The position numbers were made by a program, and so were the translations under genes. DNA of 17,349 nucleotides from Bacteroidales bacterium (GTDB lineage: Bacteria; Bacteroidota; Bacteroidia; Bacteroidales; WCHB1-69). The notes under the pieces are model-generated. The model did not search any database and was not told the DNA's origin. It saw only the letters and a program-made list of their open reading frames with translations. This document shows, piece by piece, positions 8,060 through 16,892 of this stretch. Every line of letters begins with the position of its first letter. The first letter of the stretch is position 1. The stretch covers positions 1-17,349 of the forward strand of contig JAAYQB010000029.1 of NCBI GenBank assembly GCA_012519525.1, read 5' to 3'.

Positions 8060-9058
8060 TTAGTTATTAGTATTTAATAAATTCCATAGCGTATCTTTTA
8101 TTTCGTCTACTCCCATGTGTATTTGAGAGGAAAGAAAAACAACGGGAAGATCGTTAGGAAGTTTGTTTTTTATTTTCTCCAAATTATCGTACGGAACAAT
8201 ATCGCATTTAGAAATAGCCAACATCCGCTTTTTGTCCAATAATTCAGGATTGTATTTTTTTAATTCATTTAATAAAATTTTATATTCTTTTTTAATGTTT
8301 TCGCTATCAACAGGGACTAAAAAAAGTAAAACAGAGTTTCTTTCGATATGTCTTAAAAATCTCAATCCCAACCCTTTCCCTTCGGCAGCTCCTTCGATTA
8401 TTCCCGGAATATCGGCTACGACAAAAGAATAATTATCTCTATATTTTACCATGCCCAAATTCGGCTTGAGAGTAGTAAAAGGATAATTGGCTATTTTAGG
8501 TTTAGCATTGGAAATCACAGATATAAAAGTTGATTTTCCTACATTAGGAAATCCGATTAAACCCACATCTGCCAATACTTTTAATTCTAATATTTTCCAG
8601 CTTTCAATGCCTTCTTCTCCGGGCTGAGCAAAGCGTGGTGTCTGAAAAGTTGCCGATTTGAAATGTACGTTTCCTAAACCTCCTCTGCCGCCTTTCATTA
8701 AAATAAGTTCTTGTCCGTCTTCCAATATTTCGGCTTCAACAGCCATTGTTTCAGCATCTTTTACAATCGTACCCAAAGGAACTTCGATAATACTATCTTT
8801 TCCTTTTTTTCCGAAACATTGATTTTTACTCCCCGACTCTCCATTTTCAGCAAAAACATGTTTGGTATATTTTAAATGTAATAAAGTCCATAATTGGGCA
8901 TTGCCTCTAAGAATAATATGACCTCCCCTTCCGCCATCTCCTCCATCAGGACCTCCTTTAGGTGTCTGTGCCGTACGTGCTAAATGAGCCGAACCGCTCC
9001 CCCCTTTACCCGAACGAAAGAGAATTTTTACGTAATCAATAAAATTTTCATTACTCAT
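8060..9058 (-). CDS. obg: Obg GTPase (50S ribosome assembly / stress GTPase)
   Basis: Obg is an essential GTPase that binds 50S subunits during assembly and links ribosome state to growth and stringent control. The glycine-rich Obg fold occupies about 1-160, including KGGPDGGDGGRGG at 34-46 and MKGGRGGLGN at 121-130. The GTPase domain follows: G1 GFPNVGKS at 169-176, G2 threonine in NYPFTTLKPN at 191-200, G3 DIPG at 216-219, G4 reading SKCD at 283-286 in place of NKxD, and G5 SSQ near 310. At 332 residues it lacks the C-terminal OCT domain, as is usual in Bacteroidota. The serine in G4 should loosen guanine recognition slightly but seems common in this phylum. It is the first gene of a two-gene operon with the GlmU-like gene and is divergent from mpl. 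Confidence 0.97.
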   Translation of the reverse strand: MSNENFIDYVKILFRSGKGGSGSAHLARTAQTPKGGPDGGDGGRGGHIILRGNAQLWTLLHLKYTKHVFAENGESGSKNQCFGKKGKDSIIEVPLGTIVKDAETMAVEAEILEDGQELILMKGGRGGLGNVHFKSATFQTPRFAQPGEEGIESWKILELKVLADVGLIGFPNVGKSTFISVISNAKPKIANYPFTTLKPNLGMVKYRDNYSFVVADIPGIIEGAAEGKGLGLRFLRHIERNSVLLFLVPVDSENIKKEYKILLNELKKYNPELLDKKRMLAISKCDIVPYDNLEKIKNKLPNDLPVVFLSSQIHMGVDEIKDTLWNLLNTNN

Positions 9059-9068
9059 AGAAGCTTAA

Positions 9069-9100
9069 TTTTATTGAATAACAACGTGTATTCAATAAAA
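9069..9100. repeat. 12-bp perfect inverted repeat in the obg leader
   Basis: The arms TTTTATTGAATA (9069-9080) and TATTCAATAAAA (9089-9100) pair perfectly around an 8-nt centre, ACAACGTG. It ends 10 bases before the obg start codon and lies in a gap between divergent genes, where no terminator is needed. It could be an operator, or an RNA hairpin in the obg leader. No clear -7 box for obg was found, so its position relative to the transcript start is unknown. Confidence 0.5.
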
Positions 9101-9257
9101 AAATTGTTTTTTAATAAATAAAGGTGAAATCTTTTTTATTATTTTTATTTCGCTTTTTTTTTGCGAGGATTTTCAGAGTAACAAGAATACACAAAATGCC
9201 GCATTAGTACTCTAATTGAATTTCAAAAAAAATTGTTAATATAAATTTTTTTTGAAG
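9101..9257. other. Central part of the divergent obg/mpl intergenic region
   Basis: This very AT-rich stretch has long A and T runs. I found no ORF, RNA gene or TAnnTTTG box facing obg. The obg promoter should lie here but cannot be placed with confidence. Confidence 0.4.
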
Positions 9258-9289
9258 TTTAGCTAATACAATAATTTTATATATATTTG
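9258..9289 (+). promoter_or_regulatory. Putative promoter of the mpl-asmA-acetyltransferase-mltG operon
   Basis: TATATTTG at 9282-9289 matches the Bacteroidota -7 box TAnnTTTG exactly. TTTA at 9258-9261, 20 bases upstream, differs by one base from the -33 TTTG. The predicted start is near 9296, giving a leader of about 35 nt before the mpl ATG. Confidence 0.6.
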
Positions 9290-9330
9290 TAGTAATATTT
9301 TTAAGTTGTAGAATAATTAAAATCAAGGAT

Positions 9331-10683
9331 ATGTATGTACATTTTATAGCAATAGGCGGCAGTGCAATGCATAATTTAGCCATATCTCTTTTATTAAAAG
9401 GATATAAAATTACAGGTTCTGACGATGAAATATTTGACCCGGCAGCTGCAAGATTAAAAAAGTACGGTATTTTTCCTGAAAAAATAGGATGGGATGCAAA
9501 CAATATTACCTCTGATATTGATGCCGTTATTTTAGGAATGCACGCACGCATTGACAATCCGGAACTATTAAAAGCAAAGGAATTAGGACTGAAAATATAC
9601 TCTTATCCCGACTTTATTTACGAACAATCGAAAAATAAAAAACGAATCGTCATAGGCGGAAGTCATGGAAAAACAACCATTACTTCAATGATTTTACACG
9701 TGCTTGACACTTGCGGCATTCCTTGCGATTATATGATTGGTGCCCAATTAGAAGGTTTTGAAGTAATGACAAAATTATCGGACGACTCTCCCAGCATTAT
9801 TATCGAAGGTGATGAATACTTGACTTCTCCCATTGACCGCCGTCCGAAATTTCATGTATATCAACCTGATATAGGCGTAATAAGCGGAATTGCCTGGGAC
9901 CATATTAATGTTTTTCCTACTTTCGAAAATTATGTAGAACAATTTCAAATTTTTGCCGATTTAATTCCCGACGAAGGCTGTTTGATTTATTGCAAGGAAG
10001 ACGAACATTGTATACGAGTGGCTGCTAACACCAAAACTAAAAATAAAATCGGCTACTCTATTCCGAATTACAGCGTAGATGAGCAAGGCAATTATTTACT
10101 TCACAGCGACCATAAAGATTATAAATTGCAAATTTTCGGACGACATAATTTATTGAATCTGAATGCTGCTTTTCATGTTTGTAGTTGCATGGGCGTAAAC
10201 AAAGCTGATTTTTATTCGGCTATGCAATCATTTAAAGGCGTCAACAAACGATTAGAAAAAGTATACGAAGACAAAGAAAAAGCTCTTTACAAAGATTTTG
10301 CACATGCTCCTTCTAAATTAAAAGCTACGATCAGTGCTTTGAAAGAAAAATATCCTAATCGTTATTTAGTGGCTTGCGTAGAATTACACACTTTCAGTAG
10401 TTTAACAAGCGATTTTTTAAAACAATATGCTCACACGATGAATGCCGCCGAAGAAGCCATCGTTTATTTTAATCCTCATGCCATTGCTTTAAAAAAACTG
10501 CCGCCTATCACTGAACAACAAGTGTTGAACGCCTTCGCTAATCCTAAACTGCATGTATATTCCGATTCGGAAAAATTAAAGCAACATTTAACTTCTATTA
10601 AATGGAAAAACAAGAACTTACTAATGATGAGTTCAGGCAATTTTGATGGAATGTCGTTTGAAAGTCTATTTCAATCAGTATAA
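9331..10683 (+). CDS. mpl: UDP-MurNAc:L-alanyl-gamma-D-glutamyl-meso-DAP ligase (murein recycling)
   Basis: Mpl attaches recycled tripeptide directly to UDP-MurNAc in the cytosol, short-circuiting the MurC-MurD-MurE steps. The 450-residue protein has full Mur ligase layout. It opens with HFIAIGGSAMHNLA at 4-17, the Mpl/MurC-type N-terminal domain. The ATP P-loop GGSHGKTT is at 109-116, the metal-site GDEY at 160-163, DHINVF at 190-195 and RHNLLNLNAA at 271-280. The linker KRLE is at 306-309, and the C-terminal motif DFAHAPSK at 322-329 replaces the usual DYAHHPTE. The opening HFIAIGG and length favour Mpl over MurC. Its ATG follows an AAGGAT run with almost no spacing, but starting here keeps the family N-terminus. 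It heads a four-gene operon, with the next gene 3 nt away. Known relatives in this phylum are often named simply 'peptidoglycan synthetase'. Confidence 0.92.
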   Translation: MYVHFIAIGGSAMHNLAISLLLKGYKITGSDDEIFDPAAARLKKYGIFPEKIGWDANNITSDIDAVILGMHARIDNPELLKAKELGLKIYSYPDFIYEQSKNKKRIVIGGSHGKTTITSMILHVLDTCGIPCDYMIGAQLEGFEVMTKLSDDSPSIIIEGDEYLTSPIDRRPKFHVYQPDIGVISGIAWDHINVFPTFENYVEQFQIFADLIPDEGCLIYCKEDEHCIRVAANTKTKNKIGYSIPNYSVDEQGNYLLHSDHKDYKLQIFGRHNLLNLNAAFHVCSCMGVNKADFYSAMQSFKGVNKRLEKVYEDKEKALYKDFAHAPSKLKATISALKEKYPNRYLVACVELHTFSSLTSDFLKQYAHTMNAAEEAIVYFNPHAIALKKLPPITEQQVLNAFANPKLHVYSDSEKLKQHLTSIKWKNKNLLMMSSGNFDGMSFESLFQSV

Positions 10684-10686
10684 AAA

Positions 10687-13287
10687 ATGGAAGAAAAAAC
10701 AAAGAACAGCAATACGATAAAGAAAAAAACTTCTAAAAAAAAGAAGATAATTAAAAGAATTATCTGGGGTTTTACCATTTTTATTGCTTTACTTTTCTTA
10801 AGTGCCGGCATTATAGCCTATGTCTTTGAAGACAAAATAGCCGATATCGTATTAAAAGAACTATACAAATCAATGAAAACGGAAATAAAACACAAAAACG
10901 TTTCATTCAGTTTGATACGAAAATTTCCTATGGCATCTTTAAAAATAGACGAACTTCAAGTACAAGGATTTAATGAGAAAAGAGACATGCTGTCCGCTTC
11001 TTCTGTTTATTTACATTTTAATTTTTTAGACCTGATAAGAACCGACTATAAAGTAAAACGCATTGAAATCAAAAAAGCGGAATTGCGATTAAAAGTATTT
11101 AAAGACGGAGTAGCCAACTGGGATTTTTTCTCTATCAAAGACAGTTCGGATAAAGATTTTGTCGTAAACTTAAACTCTATTGTATTAAAAAACGTCAATG
11201 TCAGTTATGAAAGTTTAGAAGACGATATCGAGCTTGGAGTCAGTGTCTCTACTTTGACAGCAAAAGGCGATTTTGCCAAAAAAACATTCGACATGCAAAT
11301 AACGACCGATTTAACAGTAGATTCCTTAAAAGTAGCTAGCGATTTCGCCGTATACGATAAAAACTTGATTATCAACACCGATATGCTGATTGACAACGAG
11401 AACTATCATTATCAATTTAAGCATTTAAAAGCGCAATTAAATCGATTAAATTTTAATGTTGATATAGATTTACAAAAGAAAATACAAGATTGGCATTACT
11501 CTATCAATTTGAACGGCAAAGAATTAAACATAAAAGACATCTTAAAACATACGCCCGACTATGTGAATGAAGCAATAAAAGGATACGAGTTAGGCGGTTT
11601 ACTGCAAATTAATTTAACAATAAAAGGACAAACAGGAAAAAAGAAAAAAATAGATATTCGCTCAAAATATTCAATCAAAAAAGGAACTATTCATAACATA
11701 GCGAACAATATAGGACTTATCAATGTCCGCTTGCAAGGAAATTTTCACACGACAGGATTTCAGCTTTTACAAACTACGACCTTGCAAGTTTCCGACTTAA
11801 AAGCAATTTTAAACAAAAAAAACATTTCAGCGAATCTATATATTAAAAACTTACAAAGACCTTTTGTCCGTCTCCATCTCGAATCGGATGTCAATTTAGA
11901 AGATTGGCAAGATTTTATGCCAAAAAGCTATGTTTACGAAGCGAAAGGAAATGCCGAAATAAATATCAATTTTGAAAACCAATTAAAGAGTTTTTCAACG
12001 ATTAGTACCGCCGATTTTGAAAAAGCTACTATGAGCGGAACTCTCATTCTATCGAATGTGTATCTTCAATTGGTACAAGGTGAAACTGCCATAGAAGAAA
12101 TAAACGGAAAGGTAGAATTGAACAATCAAGTGTTGTATTTAGACTATGTTAATGGTAAAATTAATAAAAACAATTTTATCATCAACGGTAAAATTAATCA
12201 TTTTTTCGATTATATCTTTGACAATCAAAAACCTATGCATATTATTGCTGACGTATCTTCTCCTTATCTAAACATGAATACTTTTTTAGCTCGCAAGGAA
12301 ACAACAAGTTCTAAAAAGTCGGACAGTGAATTTGAACTCGTTTTTCCCGCTAATATTAATTTCAATATAAAACTTTCTGTTAATCAATTTGTCTTCGATA
12401 AATTTGAAGCAGTCAATGTCAGCGGCAATGCAAGTTTAAAAGACAATACATTTACAGTAAACAATCTGAATTTAAAATCTTTTGGTGGCAATATGATAGC
12501 CTCAGGATATGCAGAAAAACAATCAAATAAAACATTTTTAGTTTATTGTAGTGCTAAACTGAACAATGTAGATGTACGGAAAATGTTTTATTCTTTTAAT
12601 AATTTCGGACAATCGGATAACGGCTTAACCGATAAAAACATTAGAGGCACGGCAAGTACGACTATTTTATTCAAAGCCTATATCAAAGACAATTTAGATA
12701 TACTTCTCGAAAGTGTTGATGCTCTTTCCAATATAACCATTACAGATGGTCAATTGCTTAATTTTAAACCCCTAGCATCATTATCTAAATTTGTCGATTT
12801 GGAAGATTTATATAATATTCGTTTTGCAACACTTAGCAATCGTATTCAAATCAAAAACCAAGTAATAACAATTCCGGAAATGGACATTAAAAACAACGCT
12901 CTTAACCTAACTGTTTCCGGTTATCAATGGTTTAACGGAGATTTGGATTATTATATTAAAATTAAAATGAATGAACTTTTAAGTAAAAAATTCCAAACAA
13001 AAAGAAAAAATAAAAAAGAAGAAGATTTTGGAGAAATTATCGACGATAATACAGGCAACACCTATGTGCATCTTACTGCCACAGGAAATTTAGACAATCC
13101 ACGTTTTAAATGGTCGCGAAAAGAAGCAAAAAAAGAAGTTAAAGAACAAATTAAGAGCCAAAAAGAAGACTTAAAGACTATCTTTCAATCGGAATCAAGA
13201 AAAATAAAAGAAACAAAACAAGAAGATAAAAAACTAAACGACGACACAAAGAAAACACTCGATATTGAAGTTGATGAAAATTGGTAA
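10687..13287 (+). CDS. AsmA-family inner-membrane-anchored envelope protein
   Basis: This 866-residue protein has a lysine-rich cytoplasmic start (1-24), one membrane helix (about 25-47) and a long periplasmic region of beta-strand repeats, the layout of the AsmA family. The region soon after the helix (KNVSFSLIRKFPMASLKIDELQVQG, about 70-94) is the typical start of the AsmA domain. The middle is rich in alternating hydrophobic strands such as NFIINGKI. The C-terminal AsmA-like part ends near ATGNLDNPRFKW (about 798-809), followed by a highly charged Lys/Glu tail at about 808-866 that may form a helix. AsmA-like proteins act as lipid bridges or in outer membrane homeostasis; the specific cargo here is unknown. 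It lies 3 nt after mpl and ends 11 nt before the acetyltransferase ATG, so it is surely part of this operon. Confidence 0.88.
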   Translation: MEEKTKNSNTIKKKTSKKKKIIKRIIWGFTIFIALLFLSAGIIAYVFEDKIADIVLKELYKSMKTEIKHKNVSFSLIRKFPMASLKIDELQVQGFNEKRDMLSASSVYLHFNFLDLIRTDYKVKRIEIKKAELRLKVFKDGVANWDFFSIKDSSDKDFVVNLNSIVLKNVNVSYESLEDDIELGVSVSTLTAKGDFAKKTFDMQITTDLTVDSLKVASDFAVYDKNLIINTDMLIDNENYHYQFKHLKAQLNRLNFNVDIDLQKKIQDWHYSINLNGKELNIKDILKHTPDYVNEAIKGYELGGLLQINLTIKGQTGKKKKIDIRSKYSIKKGTIHNIANNIGLINVRLQGNFHTTGFQLLQTTTLQVSDLKAILNKKNISANLYIKNLQRPFVRLHLESDVNLEDWQDFMPKSYVYEAKGNAEININFENQLKSFSTISTADFEKATMSGTLILSNVYLQLVQGETAIEEINGKVELNNQVLYLDYVNGKINKNNFIINGKINHFFDYIFDNQKPMHIIADVSSPYLNMNTFLARKETTSSKKSDSEFELVFPANINFNIKLSVNQFVFDKFEAVNVSGNASLKDNTFTVNNLNLKSFGGNMIASGYAEKQSNKTFLVYCSAKLNNVDVRKMFYSFNNFGQSDNGLTDKNIRGTASTTILFKAYIKDNLDILLESVDALSNITITDGQLLNFKPLASLSKFVDLEDLYNIRFATLSNRIQIKNQVITIPEMDIKNNALNLTVSGYQWFNGDLDYYIKIKMNELLSKKFQTKRKNKKEEDFGEIIDDNTGNTYVHLTATGNLDNPRFKWSRKEAKKEVKEQIKSQKEDLKTIFQSESRKIKETKQEDKKLNDDTKKTLDIEVDENW

Positions 13288-13298
13288 AACATAAAACA

Positions 13299-13826
13299 AT
13301 GATAGGAGAAAAAGTATTTTTAAGAGCAGTCGAAATGGAAGACATTGACACATTGTATCAGTTTGAAAACGATGTAGATATTTGGCATTTAAGCGATACT
13401 ATTATGCCGTTTTCACGTTTTACGATAGAACAGTATGTTATCAATTCCATGGCACAAGACATATACAGTCTGAAGCAGTTACGTTTAATCATTTGCGAAA
13501 CTACGACTAAAAATCCGGTCGGATTGATTGATTTATACGATTTCAATCCCACACATCGACGTGCAGGAGTCGGAATAATAATTGCAACTCCTTATCGCCG
13601 AAAATCTTATGCCAGCGAAGCTTTGCAATTACTGCAAAACTATGCTTTCTCAACCCTACAATTGCATCAATTATACTGTTCTATATCGGAAGATAATAAG
13701 GCAAGTATCAACTTATTCCTGCAATCGGGATTTATTAAAACAGCGACTCGAAAATCATGGAACAATAAAAACGGAAAATGGTTAGATGAATATTTTTTAC
13801 AACTCATAGCAAATAAAGACCGTTAA
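13299..13826 (+). CDS. GNAT family N-acetyltransferase (RimJ/RimL-like)
   Basis: This 175-residue GNAT-fold protein starts with GEKVFLRAVEMEDIDTLYQF, the usual opening of the RimJ/RimL subgroup. The acetyl-CoA region is AGVGIIIATPYRRKSYASEAL at about 89-109, where the RRKSYA turn stands in for the canonical Q/RxxGxG/A loop. A later segment, EDNKASINLFLQSGF (131-145), is the conserved asparagine-rich motif B region. The gene can also be read from a TTG at 13281 inside the end of the AsmA gene. I prefer the ATG at 13299 because it gives the family N-terminus and removes the overlap. The target (ribosomal protein, other protein N-terminus, or small molecule such as spermidine) is not predictable. 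It lies between AsmA and mltG, 7 nt before the latter. Confidence 0.88.
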   Translation: MIGEKVFLRAVEMEDIDTLYQFENDVDIWHLSDTIMPFSRFTIEQYVINSMAQDIYSLKQLRLIICETTTKNPVGLIDLYDFNPTHRRAGVGIIIATPYRRKSYASEALQLLQNYAFSTLQLHQLYCSISEDNKASINLFLQSGFIKTATRKSWNNKNGKWLDEYFLQLIANKDR

Positions 13827-13833
13827 AAGAAAA

Positions 13834-14868
13834 ATGAAAAAAAAGATAATTATTATCCTTAGTATTTTTGCATTCATCCTGATAGCCGGAAGTACTTTAA
13901 GTTATATTGTTTATCAAAAAATATTCAAAACAGCTATCTCTCAGCAAGCTCCCGATTATCTATACATTCCTACCGGAACAACCTATGAAGAAATGTTAAA
14001 AATCATTGAAAATGAAAACATATTAAATGATTTTCAATTATTTAAAAAAGTTGCCAAGTATAAAAATTTAGACAAAAACGTCCATGCAGGAAGATATAAA
14101 ATTGAAAAAGATTTAAGCATCAACTCTTTAATAAATAAACTAAAAACCGGAAGACAAGAAGCTGTAAAGCTAATTTTCAACAACATAAAAACAAAAGAAC
14201 AATTATCGCAACGCATTTCCGAACAATTGGAATTGGATAAAAATCAATTACTTAAACTATTAAACGACAGCGTATTTTTATTACAATATGAAATGAATCC
14301 CACTACAATACTATGTATGTTCATTCCCAACACTTATGAATTTTGGTGGAATACGTCTGCGACAGCTTTTATTGAACGCATGTACAAAGAATACAAAAAA
14401 TTTTGGAACCAAAATCGTCGCAATCGATTAGACACTATAGGATTAACTGACATAGAAGCCATCATTTTAGCATCTATTGTACAAGAAGAAAATCACCGCA
14501 AAGATGAGCAAGCACGTATAGCCGGACTTTATATGAATCGCTTAAAAAAAGGCATGCTCTTACAAGCCGACCCGACAGTAAAGTATGCTTTGGGTGATTT
14601 AAATGTTAAACGAATATTATTTAGAGACTTAGAAATAAATTCTCCCTATAACACGTACAAATATCTCGGACTTCCACCCGGTCCTATTCGCATTCCCGAA
14701 CCATCGGCAATAGAAGCCGTACTTTATTATGAAAAACATAATTATTTATACATGTGTGCGAAAGAAGATTTTTCAGGGTATCACAATTTTGCTGTTTCAG
14801 CACGTCAGCATGCTATTAATGCAAGCAAATACCATCAAGCTTTGAATAGAAAAAAAATAGCACGTTGA
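13834..14868 (+). CDS. mltG: Endolytic murein transglycosylase MltG (YceG-like)
   Basis: MltG cleaves nascent glycan strands at the inner membrane and is thought to end strand synthesis. The 344-residue protein has an N-terminal membrane helix (about 4-27), a LysM-like region around 40-105, and the YceG catalytic domain. The core is ASIVQEEN at 213-220, LYMNRLKKGMLLQADPTVKY at 232-251 and YNTYKYLGLPPGPI at 272-285. In the family stretch usually read ExE (as in E. coli ASIVEKET), the first Glu is Gln here while the last (E219) is kept; E219 is probably the catalytic acid. It is the last gene of the mpl operon, whose mix of recycling ligase and lytic enzyme points to peptidoglycan turnover. Its TGA stop lies within a palindrome shared with the convergent gene. 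Confidence 0.95.
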   Translation: MKKKIIIILSIFAFILIAGSTLSYIVYQKIFKTAISQQAPDYLYIPTGTTYEEMLKIIENENILNDFQLFKKVAKYKNLDKNVHAGRYKIEKDLSINSLINKLKTGRQEAVKLIFNNIKTKEQLSQRISEQLELDKNQLLKLLNDSVFLLQYEMNPTTILCMFIPNTYEFWWNTSATAFIERMYKEYKKFWNQNRRNRLDTIGLTDIEAIILASIVQEENHRKDEQARIAGLYMNRLKKGMLLQADPTVKYALGDLNVKRILFRDLEINSPYNTYKYLGLPPGPIRIPEPSAIEAVLYYEKHNYLYMCAKEDFSGYHNFAVSARQHAINASKYHQALNRKKIAR

Positions 14869-14876
14869 AATCAACG
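14850..14876 (-). terminator. Factor-independent terminator of the type IX-secreted protein gene, shared palindrome with mltG end
   Basis: CGTTGA (14863-14868) and TCAACG (14871-14876) pair around AA. On the minus strand the hairpin is followed after a few bases by an eight-T run (complement of 14857-14850), the form expected of a terminator. The plus strand lacks a T-tract after it, so it would end only the leftward gene. Confidence 0.6.
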
Positions 14877-16892
14877 CAATAATACAAAAGTTCCTCTTAC
14901 AACTCTCGTATGATATTCATTGAGTTTATATTGTATATAATAAGTATAAACCCCTTGAGGTACCTCTTTGCCCTTATAACGACCATCCCAGCCTTGATGA
15001 ATATCGGTAGTAGAAAATATCTTGCTCCCCCAACGATTGTAAATATAAAACTCATAACTATTAACGTCAACAAAAACACATACAGGCTTAAATATTCGAT
15101 TTTCTTCAAATTCACTATTGGGGTAAAAAGCATTGGGAATATATAATGTGTCTTTTTTATGAATTTCCAATATATTGGAAACACTTTCATCTTTAAACAT
15201 ATCATTCCGGCAAACAGCTACTACTTTGTAATAAAACGTCTTCCCTTCATCAGCCAAATTGAATATAAATTCCGAGTAATCAAGCGTTGATGCAGCTTCA
15301 CTACTTACTACCGAAAATTGAGATTGACTTTGTGTTCTTCTATAAATATCATACGCCTCTAAATCATTACTAAAACCTTCGTATGCATTCCATAACATCG
15401 AATTTGACTGAAAATCGCTTGCGGATTCTTGCAATACGATATTATTGGCTGTGTCAGAAGCAACATATTCAATATCACATTCATCTGTAAGAGTAAACAC
15501 ATAATAATACACATGAGAGTTAACATTTACTTTATTATCGGAAAATAAATAAGTTTCCTTTCCGGCAACTTTTTCTTGCTTATCAAAATAAGTAAAAGTT
15601 TTTCCACTATCCAAACTCTTATATAAAAACAGATTAGTAAACAGAATACTATCATTGACATAAGCTGCAATATCAAGATATTTATTTTCTTCGACCGTAA
15701 CATAACGCATTAAAACACTTCCACTTCCACTTATTCTATTAAAAACCGCATCAACAATATTTGAAGTACTTGTGTATTGATTGGATGAATTATAGGCTTG
15801 CACATACAGTCGGAAAGTATTAGACACATTGACATGCTTGTAGTTATACTCATAAACATTGCCTTTTACAGATGCAATATACTTAAAATCTCCATTGTTT
15901 TCAGAAGCATAAATGCGAAAAGAATCGACACCACCGGGCATATTTTGATAATCATTCCAACGCAAAGTAATAATACTATCGCACTTATCAAGCGTAAATG
16001 ATAAAAACAAAGTGTGATGTACAACTCCAAGAGGACTGGCATTTAAACAAGTGTCAAGTGTAGCAATGCGATATTCTTGAGAGCAAGAAGTTGCTGAGTT
16101 TTTCTCGTCACGATAAAAAGTATTTTCGGCTCCATATAAAGTATCCAAAATTACCCAAATATTATCTTTAAAAAAATAGACAATATAGCCATAAGTATCT
16201 TGCGAAGGACTTCTCTCCCACCCTATTTCGGTTTTACTAGTAAGCGTATTAATACTTACCGTATCTAAGCGTGCCGTAACAGGGGCAATAAAATCAGTAA
16301 AAAAATCATGCGCTTGATTAGAAATATAATCACAGCCATGCCCATTGTTATACCTAATTTGATAATAGGTATTTTTTCCACAAAAAGTTATTGTATCATT
16401 GAATGTTATAAGAGAAGTTGTACCTATTCTATCCCAAAACCCGTCCGTATTTCTCTCAATAGAAAAGGTATCGTTTAGCGAAAAATCAATAGGATAGTTC
16501 CATGACAAAAAAGCCACTCCTGTACTTTGATCATCAACTACTAATTGAATGTTATGCGAAGTGTCGGACGTATAAACAGGAAGCATTTTATCGCCATTGA
16601 TAGGATGCGCTTGTAAATAATAAAAGTTTTGAGCTAAATTAGCTTTTGCACCAATATGTGTATAAGTGCTTTGATTAATATCGACACTGTCTAAAAGCTG
16701 AAAAGTACCACTTATATTAAGTGCCGTATATAGTTTAAATTGGTAAGTATCGGGAAGATTGGTTGCATCCCAAAACAATAGAACATCCGATGAGTCATTC
16801 ACTTGTATACAACGAAAATGTATGCTTTGCGATAAAGTAATATTCGCAAACAACATTAACGAGATATAAATTAAAATAACTCTATGCTTCAT
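14871..16892 (-). CDS. Secreted fibronectin type III-like protein with type IX (type B) sorting domain
   Basis: This 673-residue exported protein has a signal peptide (MKHRVILIYISLMLFANITL, then S-Q at 21-22). The body is a series of fibronectin type III-like beta-sandwich modules recognised by repeated strand patterns such as LLFWDATNLPDTYQFKLY (38-55), TEIGWERSPSQDTYGYIVYF (221-240), ITLRWNDY (308-315) and SMLWNAYEGFSNDLEAYDIYRR (498-519). The end is a textbook 'gliding motility-associated' C-terminal domain, sorted by type IX secretion as type B: YIPNAFYPN at 584-592, YNRWG at 618-622, GWDGRYKGK at 634-642, PQGVYTYYI at 645-653 and a final GTFVLLR. It is probably placed on the cell surface or released, and may be an adhesin or scaffold; no enzyme domain is seen. 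It is transcribed alone and converges on mltG. The type IX machinery itself is not in the window. Confidence 0.93.
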   Translation of the reverse strand: MKHRVILIYISLMLFANITLSQSIHFRCIQVNDSSDVLLFWDATNLPDTYQFKLYTALNISGTFQLLDSVDINQSTYTHIGAKANLAQNFYYLQAHPINGDKMLPVYTSDTSHNIQLVVDDQSTGVAFLSWNYPIDFSLNDTFSIERNTDGFWDRIGTTSLITFNDTITFCGKNTYYQIRYNNGHGCDYISNQAHDFFTDFIAPVTARLDTVSINTLTSKTEIGWERSPSQDTYGYIVYFFKDNIWVILDTLYGAENTFYRDEKNSATSCSQEYRIATLDTCLNASPLGVVHHTLFLSFTLDKCDSIITLRWNDYQNMPGGVDSFRIYASENNGDFKYIASVKGNVYEYNYKHVNVSNTFRLYVQAYNSSNQYTSTSNIVDAVFNRISGSGSVLMRYVTVEENKYLDIAAYVNDSILFTNLFLYKSLDSGKTFTYFDKQEKVAGKETYLFSDNKVNVNSHVYYYVFTLTDECDIEYVASDTANNIVLQESASDFQSNSMLWNAYEGFSNDLEAYDIYRRTQSQSQFSVVSSEAASTLDYSEFIFNLADEGKTFYYKVVAVCRNDMFKDESVSNILEIHKKDTLYIPNAFYPNSEFEENRIFKPVCVFVDVNSYEFYIYNRWGSKIFSTTDIHQGWDGRYKGKEVPQGVYTYYIQYKLNEYHTRVVRGTFVLLR

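Noticed and set aside
9140..9180. GCG/CGC flanking a T run, considered as a terminator hairpin
   Set aside because: Only three pairs form, and no gene ends in this divergent gap.
9204..9557. 117-codon minus-strand ORF over the start of mpl
   Set aside because: It is antisense to the strongly conserved Mpl N-terminus, has no recognisable domain, and overlaps the mpl promoter.
13281..13298. TTG start for the acetyltransferase overlapping the AsmA gene
   Set aside because: The ATG at 13299 gives the standard family N-terminus and removes the overlap.
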